From NCBI RefSeq assembly GCF_943914685.1, contig NZ_CALUCZ010000013.1, forward strand, positions 1 to 64,000: a DNA stretch of 64,000 bases, in the 5' to 3' direction. Source of the stretch: an uncultured Mobiluncus sp. GTDB taxonomy: Bacteria; Actinomycetota; Actinomycetes; Actinomycetales; Actinomycetaceae. The notes under the pieces were generated by a model. The model saw only the letters and a list, made by a program, of their open reading frames with translations. It was not told the DNA's origin and searched no databases. This document shows positions 24,689-33,198 of the stretch, piece after piece (positions within the stretch are counted from its first letter, which is position 1; the number at the start of each line of letters is the position of its first letter). The translations under genes and the position numbers were made by a program.

Positions 24689-25963
24689 ATGTTTCCGGGA
24701 GTGTCTGTGTACCGAAGCCGACCCAGTACCGCCCTGTTCCTGCTGATGTTCCTGGCGGGAATCGTCGCGCTGGTTGCGGTCGCGGCGGGTATCGGATCCG
24801 TGAACCAACACCACACACCGGCTCCAGTGACCTCAACCGTACCCCGCACTGCTGAGCCTCTCGCCCCAACCACCCTAACTGTGGCGATGACCGGGGACAT
24901 TTTGAGCCACGGCTGGGTCACGGCCGCGTCTCGAGAGGCGGACGGACAGTATCACCTAGAGAAACTGCTGGCAGAGGTGAAACCCTACCTGGAACGCGCC
25001 GACCTGGCCTTGTGCCATCAAGAAATTCCCTACGGAAAACCCGGACAAGCCCCCCACGGCTACCCGATTTTCAACGCCCCGATGGGCTGGGCGAACGGCC
25101 TGGTCCAGGTCGGTTATGACGGCTGTTCCACGGCGTCGAACCACAGTTGGGACCAAGGAACCGCGGGTATCACCCACACTTTGGAAGTGCTGCAAAACGC
25201 CGGGCTGGGGACGGCCGGGACCCGCGCGAATGCCGAGCAAACCCCTTGGCAAATGTATGAAATTCACAAGGGCGGACGCACCGTACACGTGGCGCACTTG
25301 TCTTTTACGTACGGGCTGAATTTTGAATCCGTGCCGGAAGTGGACCGTCACCCTTACCTGGTGGAAATCAACGATGTCGAGCAAATCATCGAGTATGCTC
25401 GGCAAGCCCGTCAGGCCGGGGCGGACATCGTGATTGTCAGTCCCCACGGCGGCAGCGAATACGTCTATGAACCCCAGCCCCAACAGCGGCAATGGGCACA
25501 GGCTCTGGCGCAATCCGGGGTCGTGGACGCCTATGTCGGCCACCACGCTCACGTTCCCCAGCGGATTACTCTCACGCCCGGGGGAGTGCACGGCGCCGGA
25601 ATGTGGACCTATTTCGGCACCGGAAACCTGCTGACCAGCCAAACCCCCGATATGGGAATCGGCACTCAGATTGAGTCGATTGCGTGGCTGAGTTTTGACA
25701 TCTCCGGGCCGGAGAAAAACCCGCAGGTCACTCTCAGCCAAGCGGCGTGGGTACCGGTCGTGCTGGACCGTAGCCGATTCCACGCGGTTCCCGTCCACGA
25801 TTTCGATGGCGGAGCCACCCCGCCCGGCTCGCGTCTCGATGCCGCTACCGTCCAGCGCTACCATGAGGAACTGGTGAAAGTTATGGGAAATGAGGCGACA
25901 GAGCTGAAGTCCCCGCCTCCTGTTCCGGCTGAGCCCGCCGCGGTGACGGTCTTGGCGCGTTAG
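24689..25963 (+). CDS. CapA-family membrane-anchored metallophosphatase-like protein
   Basis: A 424-residue protein anchored by one N-terminal helix (about 13-37). The rest carries the CapA/PgsA fold of the calcineurin-like superfamily: the metal motif TVAMTGDILSHGW near 63-75, ADLALCHQEIPYG, the STASNHSWDQG block near 148, the IVIVSPHGGSEYVYEP block near 250, VDAYVGHHAHVPQ and IGTQIESIAWLSF. In Bacillus, CapA takes part in poly-gamma-glutamate capsule export, but no capB or capC is adjacent and actinobacterial homologues are mostly uncharacterised. The start is uncertain: the ATG at 24689 is 21 bases after tRNA-Trp, and a GTG at 24707 has a better GGGAG site. A TTCACAAGGGCGG motif lies in frame (EIHKGG) at 25263-25275. 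Confidence 0.85.
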   Translation: MFPGVSVYRSRPSTALFLLMFLAGIVALVAVAAGIGSVNQHHTPAPVTSTVPRTAEPLAPTTLTVAMTGDILSHGWVTAASREADGQYHLEKLLAEVKPYLERADLALCHQEIPYGKPGQAPHGYPIFNAPMGWANGLVQVGYDGCSTASNHSWDQGTAGITHTLEVLQNAGLGTAGTRANAEQTPWQMYEIHKGGRTVHVAHLSFTYGLNFESVPEVDRHPYLVEINDVEQIIEYARQARQAGADIVIVSPHGGSEYVYEPQPQQRQWAQALAQSGVVDAYVGHHAHVPQRITLTPGGVHGAGMWTYFGTGNLLTSQTPDMGIGTQIESIAWLSFDISGPEKNPQVTLSQAAWVPVVLDRSRFHAVPVHDFDGGATPPGSRLDAATVQRYHEELVKVMGNEATELKSPPPVPAEPAAVTVLAR

Positions 25964-26063
25964 ACGCCGCCGGGCCGGGCCTCGGGTCAGCCTCCCATGA
26001 GCCGTGTACCGGCCGTGTACCGGCCCCTCACGATTGGCTTTAGGTACAGTTTTCTACTATGAT

Positions 26064-26095
26064 TTGACACATCCCCCCGTTAATTTGTTTAGGGT
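26064..26095 (+). promoter_or_regulatory. Possible secE-nusG promoter
   Basis: A perfect -35 hexamer TTGACA (26064-26069) lies 76 bases before the secE start. Candidate -10 elements are TTTAGG (26088-26093, spacing 18) or TAGGGT (26090-26095, spacing 20). Neither spacing is ideal, so the -10 is uncertain. Confidence 0.4.
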
Positions 26096-26144
26096 GAAGT
26101 GTGCCCGCGGCGGGGAAAGAAATTGCCTACAGGAGGAACAAATA

Positions 26145-26405
26145 ATGGCAGAAACCGAAGGTGCCATTCAGCCGGCGAAAAAAGCCGAAGCTACCCCTAG
26201 CGCTGATCAAGACCTTGGCTTTTTCGCGCGTATCGCGCAGTTTTTCCGCCAAGTCGTGGATGAGATGAAAAAAGTCGTCTATCCCACCAGAGAAGAACTG
26301 TGGCGCTACTTCTTGGTCGTGATTGTTTTCGTTGCTATCATCATGGCCGCGGTCGGGTTGATGGATTTGGGCTTCGGAGCCCTGACCGACCTTATCTTTA
26401 GCTAG
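26145..26405 (+). CDS. secE: Preprotein translocase subunit SecE
   Basis: The small stabilising subunit of the SecYEG channel. An 86-residue protein with the SecE signature [23 protein letters not shown]: an amphipathic helix, then one transmembrane segment at about 60-80. Residues 1-30 are a charged extension common in actinobacteria. The ATG has a strong AGGAGG nine bases upstream. nusG follows after 47 bases and is probably in the same transcript. The next genes usually expected, rplK and rplA, are absent. Confidence 0.96.
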   Translation: MAETEGAIQPAKKAEATPSADQDLGFFARIAQFFRQVVDEMKKVVYPTREELWRYFLVVIVFVAIIMAAVGLMDLGFGALTDLIFS

Positions 26406-26452
26406 ACCTGTTTGGTCTTTTCAACATCATTGCCCCACGAGGAATATCAGTA

Positions 26453-27286
26453 ATGTCAGACGAGAACGAATTGCAAGAAAACGCTGCTGTGGCTGAGGAA
26501 GCCCAGCTGGAGCCTAACCAGGCCGCCGAGGCCGCCCAGCCTGCCGAGGACGCTTCTACGGCTGAACCGGACCTAGAGGAAGTCCCCGCGAACGTGGACC
26601 CCGCAACTGGTGAAATCATCGAGGACACCGAGGATGCTGCGGAAACCGAGACTGAGGAACTCGACCCGAAGCAGGCCCTTGAAGTTGAGCTGCGCGCTTT
26701 GCCAGGCCGGTGGTACGTGGTACACACGTACTCCTCCTACGAAAAACGTGTGAAACAGAACATTGAACAGCGCGTGGCGAATAATCCCGGCATGGAAGAT
26801 TATGTCTACCAGGTCGAGATTCCGATGGAAGAACATGTCGAAGTCAAGGCCAAGAGCCGCAAGGTCGTGCAGCGTCCGCGCATTCCCGGGTATGTCTTGG
26901 TGCGCATGGACATGGACGAGAATTCGTGGCGTCTGGTTAAGGACACCCCGGCCGTGACTGGTTTTGTGGGCAACCAGCAGGATCCCGTGCCGCTGACGTT
27001 GGCAGAAGTGGTCAATATGCTGGCTCCGACCGCCAAGGAGGCCGCGAAAGTGGCGGTGGAAGACGGTCAAGTCGAGATTTCACAAGCGACGCAGCGGACT
27101 GCTCCGGTGGCGACGGATTTCGAGGTGGGTCAGTCGGTGACTATTACCTCCGGTCCTTTCGAGACGCTTTCCGCGACGATTGCCGAGGTCAATGCCGAAA
27201 CTCAGAAGCTGACCGTGTTGGTCACTATCTTCGAGCGCGAGACTCCGGTGGAGTTGAACTTCAACCAGGTCACGAAGATCGACTAG
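26453..27286 (+). CDS. nusG: Transcription termination/antitermination factor NusG
   Basis: Binds RNA polymerase and couples it to Rho or the ribosome. A 277-residue protein. The first 80 residues form an acidic Glu/Ala-rich extension, usual in actinobacterial NusG. The NGN domain follows ([21 protein letters not shown], then [18 protein letters not shown] and VTGFVG; about 82-190), and a KOW domain closes the protein ([21 protein letters not shown], about 222-277). The ATG is preceded by GAGGAATATC. A long stem-loop lies seven bases after the stop. The next gene points the other way and is a metabolic dehydrogenase, so the ribosomal rplKA genes have been moved elsewhere. Confidence 0.97.
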   Translation: MSDENELQENAAVAEEAQLEPNQAAEAAQPAEDASTAEPDLEEVPANVDPATGEIIEDTEDAAETETEELDPKQALEVELRALPGRWYVVHTYSSYEKRVKQNIEQRVANNPGMEDYVYQVEIPMEEHVEVKAKSRKVVQRPRIPGYVLVRMDMDENSWRLVKDTPAVTGFVGNQQDPVPLTLAEVVNMLAPTAKEAAKVAVEDGQVEISQATQRTAPVATDFEVGQSVTITSGPFETLSATIAEVNAETQKLTVLVTIFERETPVELNFNQVTKID

Positions 27287-27292
27287 GTTACT

Positions 27293-27344
27293 GCGCTGCC
27301 ACTACGAAGACGCGAAAGTTATCGCGGTTCCGCAGTGGCAGCGC
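27293..27344. terminator. Stem-loop between convergent nusG and dehydrogenase genes
   Basis: Eleven-base perfect arms (27293-27303 and 27334-27344), with an inner CGCGA/TCGCG stem. It sits between two convergent genes. There is no T-run on either strand, so intrinsic termination is likely but not certain. Confidence 0.55.
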
Positions 27345-27359
27345 GCAGATTTACCTGAG

Positions 27360-28223
27360 TTACTTACCGTCACGCTGTTTACGGAACTCCTGGTATTCCT
27401 GGTAGCGTTTTGTGAAGTGCTCCATCTGTTCAGGAGCCAACGGCAGCGGGAAATCGTTGGCCCGGAACCAAGCGTCTGTCCCGCCGTCAAGGAAGATAAC
27501 GGAGCCGCACAGGAAGTTCGCGGCCGGGGAGAGCATAAACAGTACCCATTGCGCAATATCTGCGGGGTCGCCGAATCCGCCCAATGGAATTGGAAGGGCC
27601 TTAATCTGTTCCGCGTGTTCCGGGATTTCCAGCTGGCTTTCAACCATCGGAGTAAGAATGGCGCCAGGGGCAAGAGCATTCATACGAATGCCCTGTCCGG
27701 CCCAGTCCATGGAAGTGGCAGTTCGCCGAACCCAGTGAGCCAGCGCGGTCTTTGAACCGGCGTAAACGGATGTGGACGGCGCCTCGCTTTGGTTGGCGAT
27801 TTTAAGAACGGTGTTAAAATCTCGATCCCAAAAGGCCTTGACGATTTCGGGTGTTACCCCGGGGACAGTGGTCGTGGAGTTGGACGAAAAGATGACGACT
27901 TTGGATTCGTTCCCTCGTGCCAGTAAATCACGAATGCCCTCAGCGAGTTCTACGGTTCCTAAGAAATTGACTTTCGCGACGACTTCTTCTTTACCAGGAA
28001 TCGGGCCTAGGCCGGCAGCGAATACGGCTCCCTCGAGACGACCGCCGCTTTGTTCGTGAACTCCGGCGATGGCTTTCGCTCGCCCTTCTTCGGTGGACAA
28101 ATCAGCACAGATATCGGCACGGTGAAGATCAATTCCGATGACTCGGTGACCGCGCCAGCGCAGTTCGTTAGCCGTCGCCCTTCCCATTCCAGAAGCCACA
28201 CCTGTAACAACATAAACACCCAT
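27360..28223 (-). CDS. Short-chain dehydrogenase/reductase
   Basis: An NAD(P)-dependent oxidoreductase of 287 residues. The Rossmann motif TGVASGMG starts at residue 7, an acidic residue in IGIDLHRADI suggests NAD preference, and FAAGLG replaces the usual NNAG. The catalytic Ser lies in IFSSNST and the YxxxK pair in VYAGSKTAL. The pattern, with a truncated region after ICADLSTEEG, resembles the 3-alpha-hydroxysteroid dehydrogenase group (HsdA of Comamonas), so steroid or bile-acid-like substrates are possible; the true substrate is unknown. GAGGAGGA lies seven bases before the ATG. The gene stands between nusG and tRNA-Lys, in the place where ribosomal genes are usual. Confidence 0.88.
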   Translation of the reverse strand: MGVYVVTGVASGMGRATANELRWRGHRVIGIDLHRADICADLSTEEGRAKAIAGVHEQSGGRLEGAVFAAGLGPIPGKEEVVAKVNFLGTVELAEGIRDLLARGNESKVVIFSSNSTTTVPGVTPEIVKAFWDRDFNTVLKIANQSEAPSTSVYAGSKTALAHWVRRTATSMDWAGQGIRMNALAPGAILTPMVESQLEIPEHAEQIKALPIPLGGFGDPADIAQWVLFMLSPAANFLCGSVIFLDGGTDAWFRANDFPLPLAPEQMEHFTKRYQEYQEFRKQRDGK

Positions 28224-28418
28224 AAGAAAATCCTCCTCGATATGATTGGGGCTACTATTTTTACAATAACATATTTTGCGGCTGGGGGTTTTGGGGTGTT
28301 TCTGCCATTGTTTTTGAAAGGGAAATAGTGGCAGTTTTTCGCGATTAATAAGTGCTTAAATGCATATTGCCAGAAAATGTATCAGCGTTTTCTGTTGGAG
28401 TTACAAAGTTTTGAGTGG

Positions 28419-28491
<73 letters not shown>

Positions 28492-28673
28492 TTGGCGCTT
28501 TTGGCGCGGTTAACTATGCTAACGCTCCGGGCGGGGATTCACAAATTGAATGTGCCCCGACCCGGGGTTCAGCTAGCGCGGATTCGGAGCGTCGCTGCCA
28601 GGCCGCTAATCCGCCTATCCGCAGCGCTCGCTCGGATTGCCTTGCTTTCAGTACGCTTTCTCGCGCGGCCCGA

Positions 28674-29114
28674 CTATCCCAGGGATTCCAAAGATTCGGG
28701 GACGTTCGCGCCAAAGCCCAGTTCAATCAGGGCGCTGCGCAGTTTGTCGCAGCTGGCTTTGATGGTGTCCGGGGAGCCTGCCGCTTTGGCATCGGGATGC
28801 AGCACCCGCATGGAATCGGTCGGAATGACATGAATATGCAGGTGGGGGACATCGAAACCGGCGACAACAATCAAGGCGCGCGACACGTTGAACGCCTCGC
28901 GCCCGGCTTGTCCAATAATCTGAGCGACCTGGGACAGGTGTGCAATCAAAGCCGGGTCGGCGTCCAGATAGTTGTCGACTTCCTCACGCGGCACCACCAG
29001 CATATGGCCGTCACTGCGTGGTTCGATGGTGGCGAAAACGACGCACTGCTCATCTTGCCAGACAAAGTTTCCGGGGATTTCGCCGTTGATAATTTTCGTA
29101 AATACGCTGGCCAT
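28674..29114 (-). CDS. HIT-family nucleotide hydrolase/transferase
   Basis: A 146-residue histidine-triad protein of the Hint type. FTKIINGEIPGNFVW and FATIEPRSDGHMLVVPREEV near the start, and the triad HLHIHV near residue 103, are all present. Family members hydrolyse adenosine phosphoramidates or other purine nucleotide conjugates; the physiological substrate is usually unknown. The ATG at 29114 was selected because AAAGGAA lies before it and the HIT fold starts here; a longer frame adds 20 residues of no known pattern. The gene is divergent from holA. Confidence 0.92.
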   Translation of the reverse strand: MASVFTKIINGEIPGNFVWQDEQCVVFATIEPRSDGHMLVVPREEVDNYLDADPALIAHLSQVAQIIGQAGREAFNVSRALIVVAGFDVPHLHIHVIPTDSMRVLHPDAKAAGSPDTIKASCDKLRSALIELGFGANVPESLESLG

Positions 29115-29261
29115 GAGGTGTTCCTTTCGTTCGCAGAAGTCTGGTCGGGCGGCTTTGGTGTTGAGTGAGCGCATCAGGTGGGGCCGGATAGCTCTCCCGG
29201 TGTCGCTCCGCTTTTATAGTAGGGGAATTTTTGTCTCTCGGGAGGCATGTAGAGTTAAAGC

Positions 29262-30350
29262 GTGGCAACAAAGAAGAATGCTCAGAGAGGCTCCCGGGCT
29301 GGTTTCGAGCCGTGGTCGCGCGCGGAGCTGGCTCCGGTGGTGCTGCTGCTGGGTAAACAACGGGTTTTCGCGCAGCGCGCCATAGCTAGCCTGCGCGCCG
29401 CGGCCCTGGACGCGGCAGAAAAAGCTGGGGCGATGGAACCTCCGGAAATCACCGAGGTCAACGCCCGGACTTATGAATCGTCCCGCCTGAGCCAACTGAC
29501 TTCCCCCTCCCTCTTCGGGGGGATGCCGCTGGTCATCGTTCCCGGACTGGAACAGGCCAACGCCGAGTTGCTCCAGGATTTAGAAGCCTACCTAGCTAGC
29601 CCAGCGCCGGATGCCTACCTGGTGCTGTGGCACGCGGGAGGAAACCACGGGAAAAAGGTCTTGGACCTGTGCAAAAAGGGTGCCGCGAAAGTCTATGCCT
29701 GCGATGAGCTGCGCTGGCCGGAGGAGAAAGCTCAGTTCCTCCAGGCCGAGGCCGGTCGGTTGGGGCGTCCCATCAGCCAGGATGCAGTAGCGGCGCTGGT
29801 GGCGGCGCTGGGAGACGAATTCGAGGAATTGCTCTCTGTGACGACCCAGCTGTTGCAAACAGTAGGGGATCCCGCTCAGCCGTTGAGCCTGGCTGAGGTT
29901 GATCAGTACCTGCAAGGGCGGGTGGAGGCGACTGGGTTTAATGTCGCCGATGCGGCCGTGACCGGCAATGTTGGCGAAGCGTTGCGCCTGTTGCGCCACG
30001 CTTTGGCCACCGGGGTAGCGCCGGTGTTGATTGTTTCGGCGATGGCCACGAAACTCCGCCAGATTTTGACCTCGTTTTCTACCCAGTTGCCTCCCGCGGT
30101 AGCGCAGATGGACCTGGTGGACCCGCCTAAACCCCTGTTTGGGCGCATTGCCCAGGGAATCCATGCCGTTGCGCCGCGCTGGGACGATGAGCGGCTGGGC
30201 TTAGCTATCCTGGTGGTTGCCCGCGCGGACGAAGCGGTAAAAGGGGCTTCGCGGGATCCCGAATACGCCCTAGAAGCCATGGTTTTGGACGTGTGCCGAT
30301 ACGCCAGCGGCGTGCGCAAGCCAGTTGGGAGGCCACCCACGCGAAACTGA
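29262..30350 (+). CDS. holA: DNA polymerase III delta subunit
   Basis: Clamp-loader subunit that opens the sliding clamp. A 362-residue HolA: APVVLLLGKQRVFAQRAI at the N-terminus, SLFGGMPLVIVPGLEQ, the AAA+-like middle with EKAQFLQAEAGRLGRP, then FNVADAAVTGNVGEALRLLRHAL and the C-terminal YALEAMVLDVCRYASG. The start is GTG at 29262 with only a weak ribosome binding site. Its last 146 bases overlap the 3' end of comEC on the other strand. Elsewhere in actinobacteria comEA, comEC, holA, rpsT and lepA usually run in one direction; here holA is turned round relative to comEC. Confidence 0.93.
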   Translation: MATKKNAQRGSRAGFEPWSRAELAPVVLLLGKQRVFAQRAIASLRAAALDAAEKAGAMEPPEITEVNARTYESSRLSQLTSPSLFGGMPLVIVPGLEQANAELLQDLEAYLASPAPDAYLVLWHAGGNHGKKVLDLCKKGAAKVYACDELRWPEEKAQFLQAEAGRLGRPISQDAVAALVAALGDEFEELLSVTTQLLQTVGDPAQPLSLAEVDQYLQGRVEATGFNVADAAVTGNVGEALRLLRHALATGVAPVLIVSAMATKLRQILTSFSTQLPPAVAQMDLVDPPKPLFGRIAQGIHAVAPRWDDERLGLAILVVARADEAVKGASRDPEYALEAMVLDVCRYASGVRKPVGRPPTRN

Positions 30351-32001
30351 GTGCAACAATCAACAGCCCGGTCACGCCTGCCGCCGGGTTTTCCAACCAG
30401 TCGACTTCCGCTCCCGGTCGACTGGCAAAGAACCTGGCCACGCCGGCAATCCACGCGGCAGCCCACCCGGTGACGTGCATTACGACCTGTTCTAATAACC
30501 GCACCGGCACCGCTATAACGGGAACCGACCCGACCGGGAGACCCGCCAAGGCAGCTAGTGCGACCAGCCCCAGACCGCCCACGGTCACTATGGAGGAAAC
30601 CGCTCCGGTCAACAGATTCGCAGGCAGGGAATAAACCTGCAGTTTGCCGCGCATGACCAGCATTAGTGGCGCACAAGCCAGTTGCGCACTGAGAGAAACA
30701 GCCAGCGGCAGAGCAATCAGGCGCGGCAAAAACCGCGCGCACCAGGCCGACAAGTATGGCCCGCCGGTAACGATGGCGCCGGTCGCCACTACCGACAGAG
30801 CAAAACCCCAAGAAGTCGCTTGGAACGGCTGCACCAGCAGCATTCCGATGATAGCCGCGGACAGGGAGGACACCGAGCGGGACGGACGGGCTATCCCCAG
30901 CCCCACCAGCGTCAACGCCCCCATTGCCGCCGCGCGGGTGACAGAGGCGGAGCTTTCCAGCATGGCCAGGAAAATCCCCATAATTCCCGCTGCCACTACG
31001 ACTTGCACCCCGCGGCGTTTCCGAGCGGTTAGTCCCAGCGCCACGGCCAGCACCACGCTGAGGTGCATTCCAGACACGGCGGTCAGGTGCGATAAGCCTG
31101 CCACCTGCATAGATTCGCGGTCCAAGGGGTCCTGAACGGCGGTCAGCCCCAAGCTCATCGCCATAATCATTCCCGACGTTGATTCCGAGAGTCCCGCCGT
31201 GGCCTCGTGCAGGCGCTGGCGCACCGCATTGACAAACACAAAACGCCCGGTCGGAGGACCAATAATTTCAGGAGCGGTCGGAGATTTCGCGTACCCCAGG
31301 TACTGGGTGGAAAGGTCCCGACTGGCCAGTCCGGTGCGCAGACGTACCCACGAACCGAGGGGGATACCCTCCCAGCCAGCCCCCTTGACCTGCAATAGGG
31401 CGCGGGTGGGGTAGGTTGAGCCGTGCCAGGTCAGGCGGGTCGCTCTCAAGTCAACGCGGTAACGTTCCCTCCAGCTCAGTTTCGGAGTGGAAATGACCTG
31501 GGCTTTCACGTCAAAACGGGCGGTCGGGTGAGTTCCAATCACGGCCAGAGCATCGCGCGAACCGAGTTCCAGACGCAGCGCCAGCGTCCCAAAAACGACG
31601 GCAATGACCAGGGCGGTAATCAGCAGCGTAGCCAGCCCGGATCCGCGCGGAAATAGGCGATGGCGTCGCCGGGTAGGCCTTTCCGTGTGGCGATTCACCG
31701 CGCGGGTAGGCGTTTCCGTGGCGCGTTTCCCCGCACGGACGGGCGTGACCACGCCACGCCTGCCCCAACGGGCTTGTGAACGGTGCAACCACCTCAACAC
31801 ACCCGCCGCTACCGCCGCGACCAGGGCAAACCCAGCGCTCACCGCCAGCGCGACGCGCTCCCCGCGGCTTCCCGCCACCAACAGCGCCACCCAGAGGCTC
31901 ACCGCCGGAATCGCCAGGCGCAAATCCAGCGGGGCGGGGCGATAGTCCTGGTCGGTGCGCAGCCGTTGGACAATCAACGCGGTTTCACCCTGCGCAGTCA
32001 T
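30205..32001 (-). CDS. comEC: DNA-uptake channel ComEC, without the C-terminal nuclease-like domain
   Basis: Integral membrane channel that carries single-stranded DNA into the cell during transformation. A 598-residue protein with many transmembrane segments: two or three in the first 150 residues, then the Competence (ComEC/Rec2) domain from about 280, recognised by HLTAVSGMHLSVVLAVALG and later SSASVTRAAAMGALTLVGLG. Many ComEC proteins end in a metallo-beta-lactamase-like domain; none is visible here, and the protein stops soon after the last membrane helices with a basic tail. The ATG at 32001 lies nine bases after the comEA stop, with GAGGAG between, so the two are co-translated. The 3' end overlaps holA. 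Confidence 0.9.
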   Translation of the reverse strand: MTAQGETALIVQRLRTDQDYRPAPLDLRLAIPAVSLWVALLVAGSRGERVALAVSAGFALVAAVAAGVLRWLHRSQARWGRRGVVTPVRAGKRATETPTRAVNRHTERPTRRRHRLFPRGSGLATLLITALVIAVVFGTLALRLELGSRDALAVIGTHPTARFDVKAQVISTPKLSWRERYRVDLRATRLTWHGSTYPTRALLQVKGAGWEGIPLGSWVRLRTGLASRDLSTQYLGYAKSPTAPEIIGPPTGRFVFVNAVRQRLHEATAGLSESTSGMIMAMSLGLTAVQDPLDRESMQVAGLSHLTAVSGMHLSVVLAVALGLTARKRRGVQVVVAAGIMGIFLAMLESSASVTRAAAMGALTLVGLGIARPSRSVSSLSAAIIGMLLVQPFQATSWGFALSVVATGAIVTGGPYLSAWCARFLPRLIALPLAVSLSAQLACAPLMLVMRGKLQVYSLPANLLTGAVSSIVTVGGLGLVALAALAGLPVGSVPVIAVPVRLLEQVVMHVTGWAAAWIAGVARFFASRPGAEVDWLENPAAGVTGLLIVALSFAWVASQLACARRWRIGTRPKPWLLGRIRDPAKPLLPLRPRGQPPG

Positions 32002-32010
32002 CACAACTCC

Positions 32011-33018
32011 TCACACGCACACGTGGTCGCGCAGCCGCGCCATCAGCGCTGGGCCAATCCCGCTGACTTCGTCGAGCTGATCCACCGAGGTGAAACGCCC
32101 GTTGGACTCGCGGTAATCCACAATGCGTTGGGCCAGAGCCGGGCCGATGCCGGAAAGAGTCTGCAAAGTGCCCAGGTCAGCCGTGTTCAGGTTCACTTTT
32201 TCGCTATCAGTCCCCGCTGACTTGGTGCCCAAGCCCGGTGCGCTGCCCGGGTTTTCGCCCGCGCTCGGCGGGGGAGTTTCCCCAGGTCGGAGAACATAGA
32301 TCATTTCTCCGTCCGTGAGGGGACGAGCCAGGTTCAGGGTATTCAAATCCGCCTCGGGCAAGGCTCCGCCCGCCGCCTCCAAAGCATCGGCCACGCGAGA
32401 CGGGTCGGCTAGGTGAACCACTCCGGGGTGGCTCACCGCTCCGGCCACGTGAACTACGACTTCGGCACCGTTCGCGCCGGGAAGAAACAGGCGCGGTGCG
32501 GCGCCCGGCGAGGGCGAAGCATCGGCCTTGCCCGCCGCGGTATTGTCCGCTTTCCCCTCAGCGGCGGCCAGCGCGGCGCCCGGGCTCGCGGAACTGCCCG
32601 TTTTGGAATCCGTTTTTCCCGTGGCGTCCCCGGAGAGCACCCCGTCGGGAGGTGGCGTGGGCGGGGCGGCAAACACCTGCCAACCTACCACCAAAAGCCC
32701 GCTCACCAGCATAAACACTGCAATTAGAGTCGCTACTCGCGGGCTGGGCGCCAGGCGTAAACGTTGCTCACGCTCGGCTACGGGCCTGACTTGGAGGCTG
32801 CTTTCAAAGCCCTGAACCAGGTCTTCGGCCCGTCCGGCCAGGGCGCCGCGAGGCGGTGGACTCCCATTCTCGCTAAACTCAGGGGGAGGCGCGGGGCGGC
32901 GCGCGTTGCGGTAATCCGGCGCGGCGTCGTCCAGGTAGCCCACCCCCGCGGCTCTGGCCCGCTCGAACACGCTGGCAGTGAGCCGTTCACGGTCCGTCTG
33001 TCCAAACTTATTTAGCAT
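32011..33018 (-). CDS. comEA: ComEA-type DNA receptor
   Basis: Membrane-anchored protein that binds incoming DNA for ComEC. A 335-residue protein. The first 90 residues are cytoplasmic and unrecognised, a transmembrane helix lies at about 94-115 (ATLIAVFMLVSGLLVVGWQV), then an Ala/Ser/Pro/Lys-rich spacer, an SLBB domain at about 178-242 (VVVHVAGAVSHPGVVHL) and a helix-hairpin-helix pair at about 273-335 (VNLNTADLGTLQTLSGIGPA, then ARLRDHV). The long N-terminal cytoplasmic part is also seen in other actinobacterial ComEA proteins. comEC follows directly. The pair implies natural competence may exist; a pilus or type IV-like pseudopilus locus is not in this window. Confidence 0.93.
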   Translation of the reverse strand: MLNKFGQTDRERLTASVFERARAAGVGYLDDAAPDYRNARRPAPPPEFSENGSPPPRGALAGRAEDLVQGFESSLQVRPVAEREQRLRLAPSPRVATLIAVFMLVSGLLVVGWQVFAAPPTPPPDGVLSGDATGKTDSKTGSSASPGAALAAAEGKADNTAAGKADASPSPGAAPRLFLPGANGAEVVVHVAGAVSHPGVVHLADPSRVADALEAAGGALPEADLNTLNLARPLTDGEMIYVLRPGETPPPSAGENPGSAPGLGTKSAGTDSEKVNLNTADLGTLQTLSGIGPALAQRIVDYRESNGRFTSVDQLDEVSGIGPALMARLRDHVCV

Positions 33019-33108
33019 CTAGGCTGCCTCCTCTGTCGTGCCGGGAACTGTCCGACCCTCGCTTGTGAAAGTAATCGCGACCTGCCGGGGCGGAAAGTCG
33101 AAACTGAT

Positions 33109-33149
33109 TTACCTGTGGAAAACCCGGAATTACCCGCCCCTGTGGAAAA
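33109..33149. repeat. TGTGGA-rich element, copy 2
   Basis: TTACCTGTGGAAAACCC at 33109-33125 and TGTGGAAAA at 33141-33149, with CCCGCCC(C) before the second. It matches the element at 1977-2017 in sequence and internal spacing. It lies between comEA and the next gene. Confidence 0.55.
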
Positions 33150-33198
33150 CTTCTTGAAAGGTAGTTTTTCGTTGCTATCGCCGGGATAAACTGAAACA

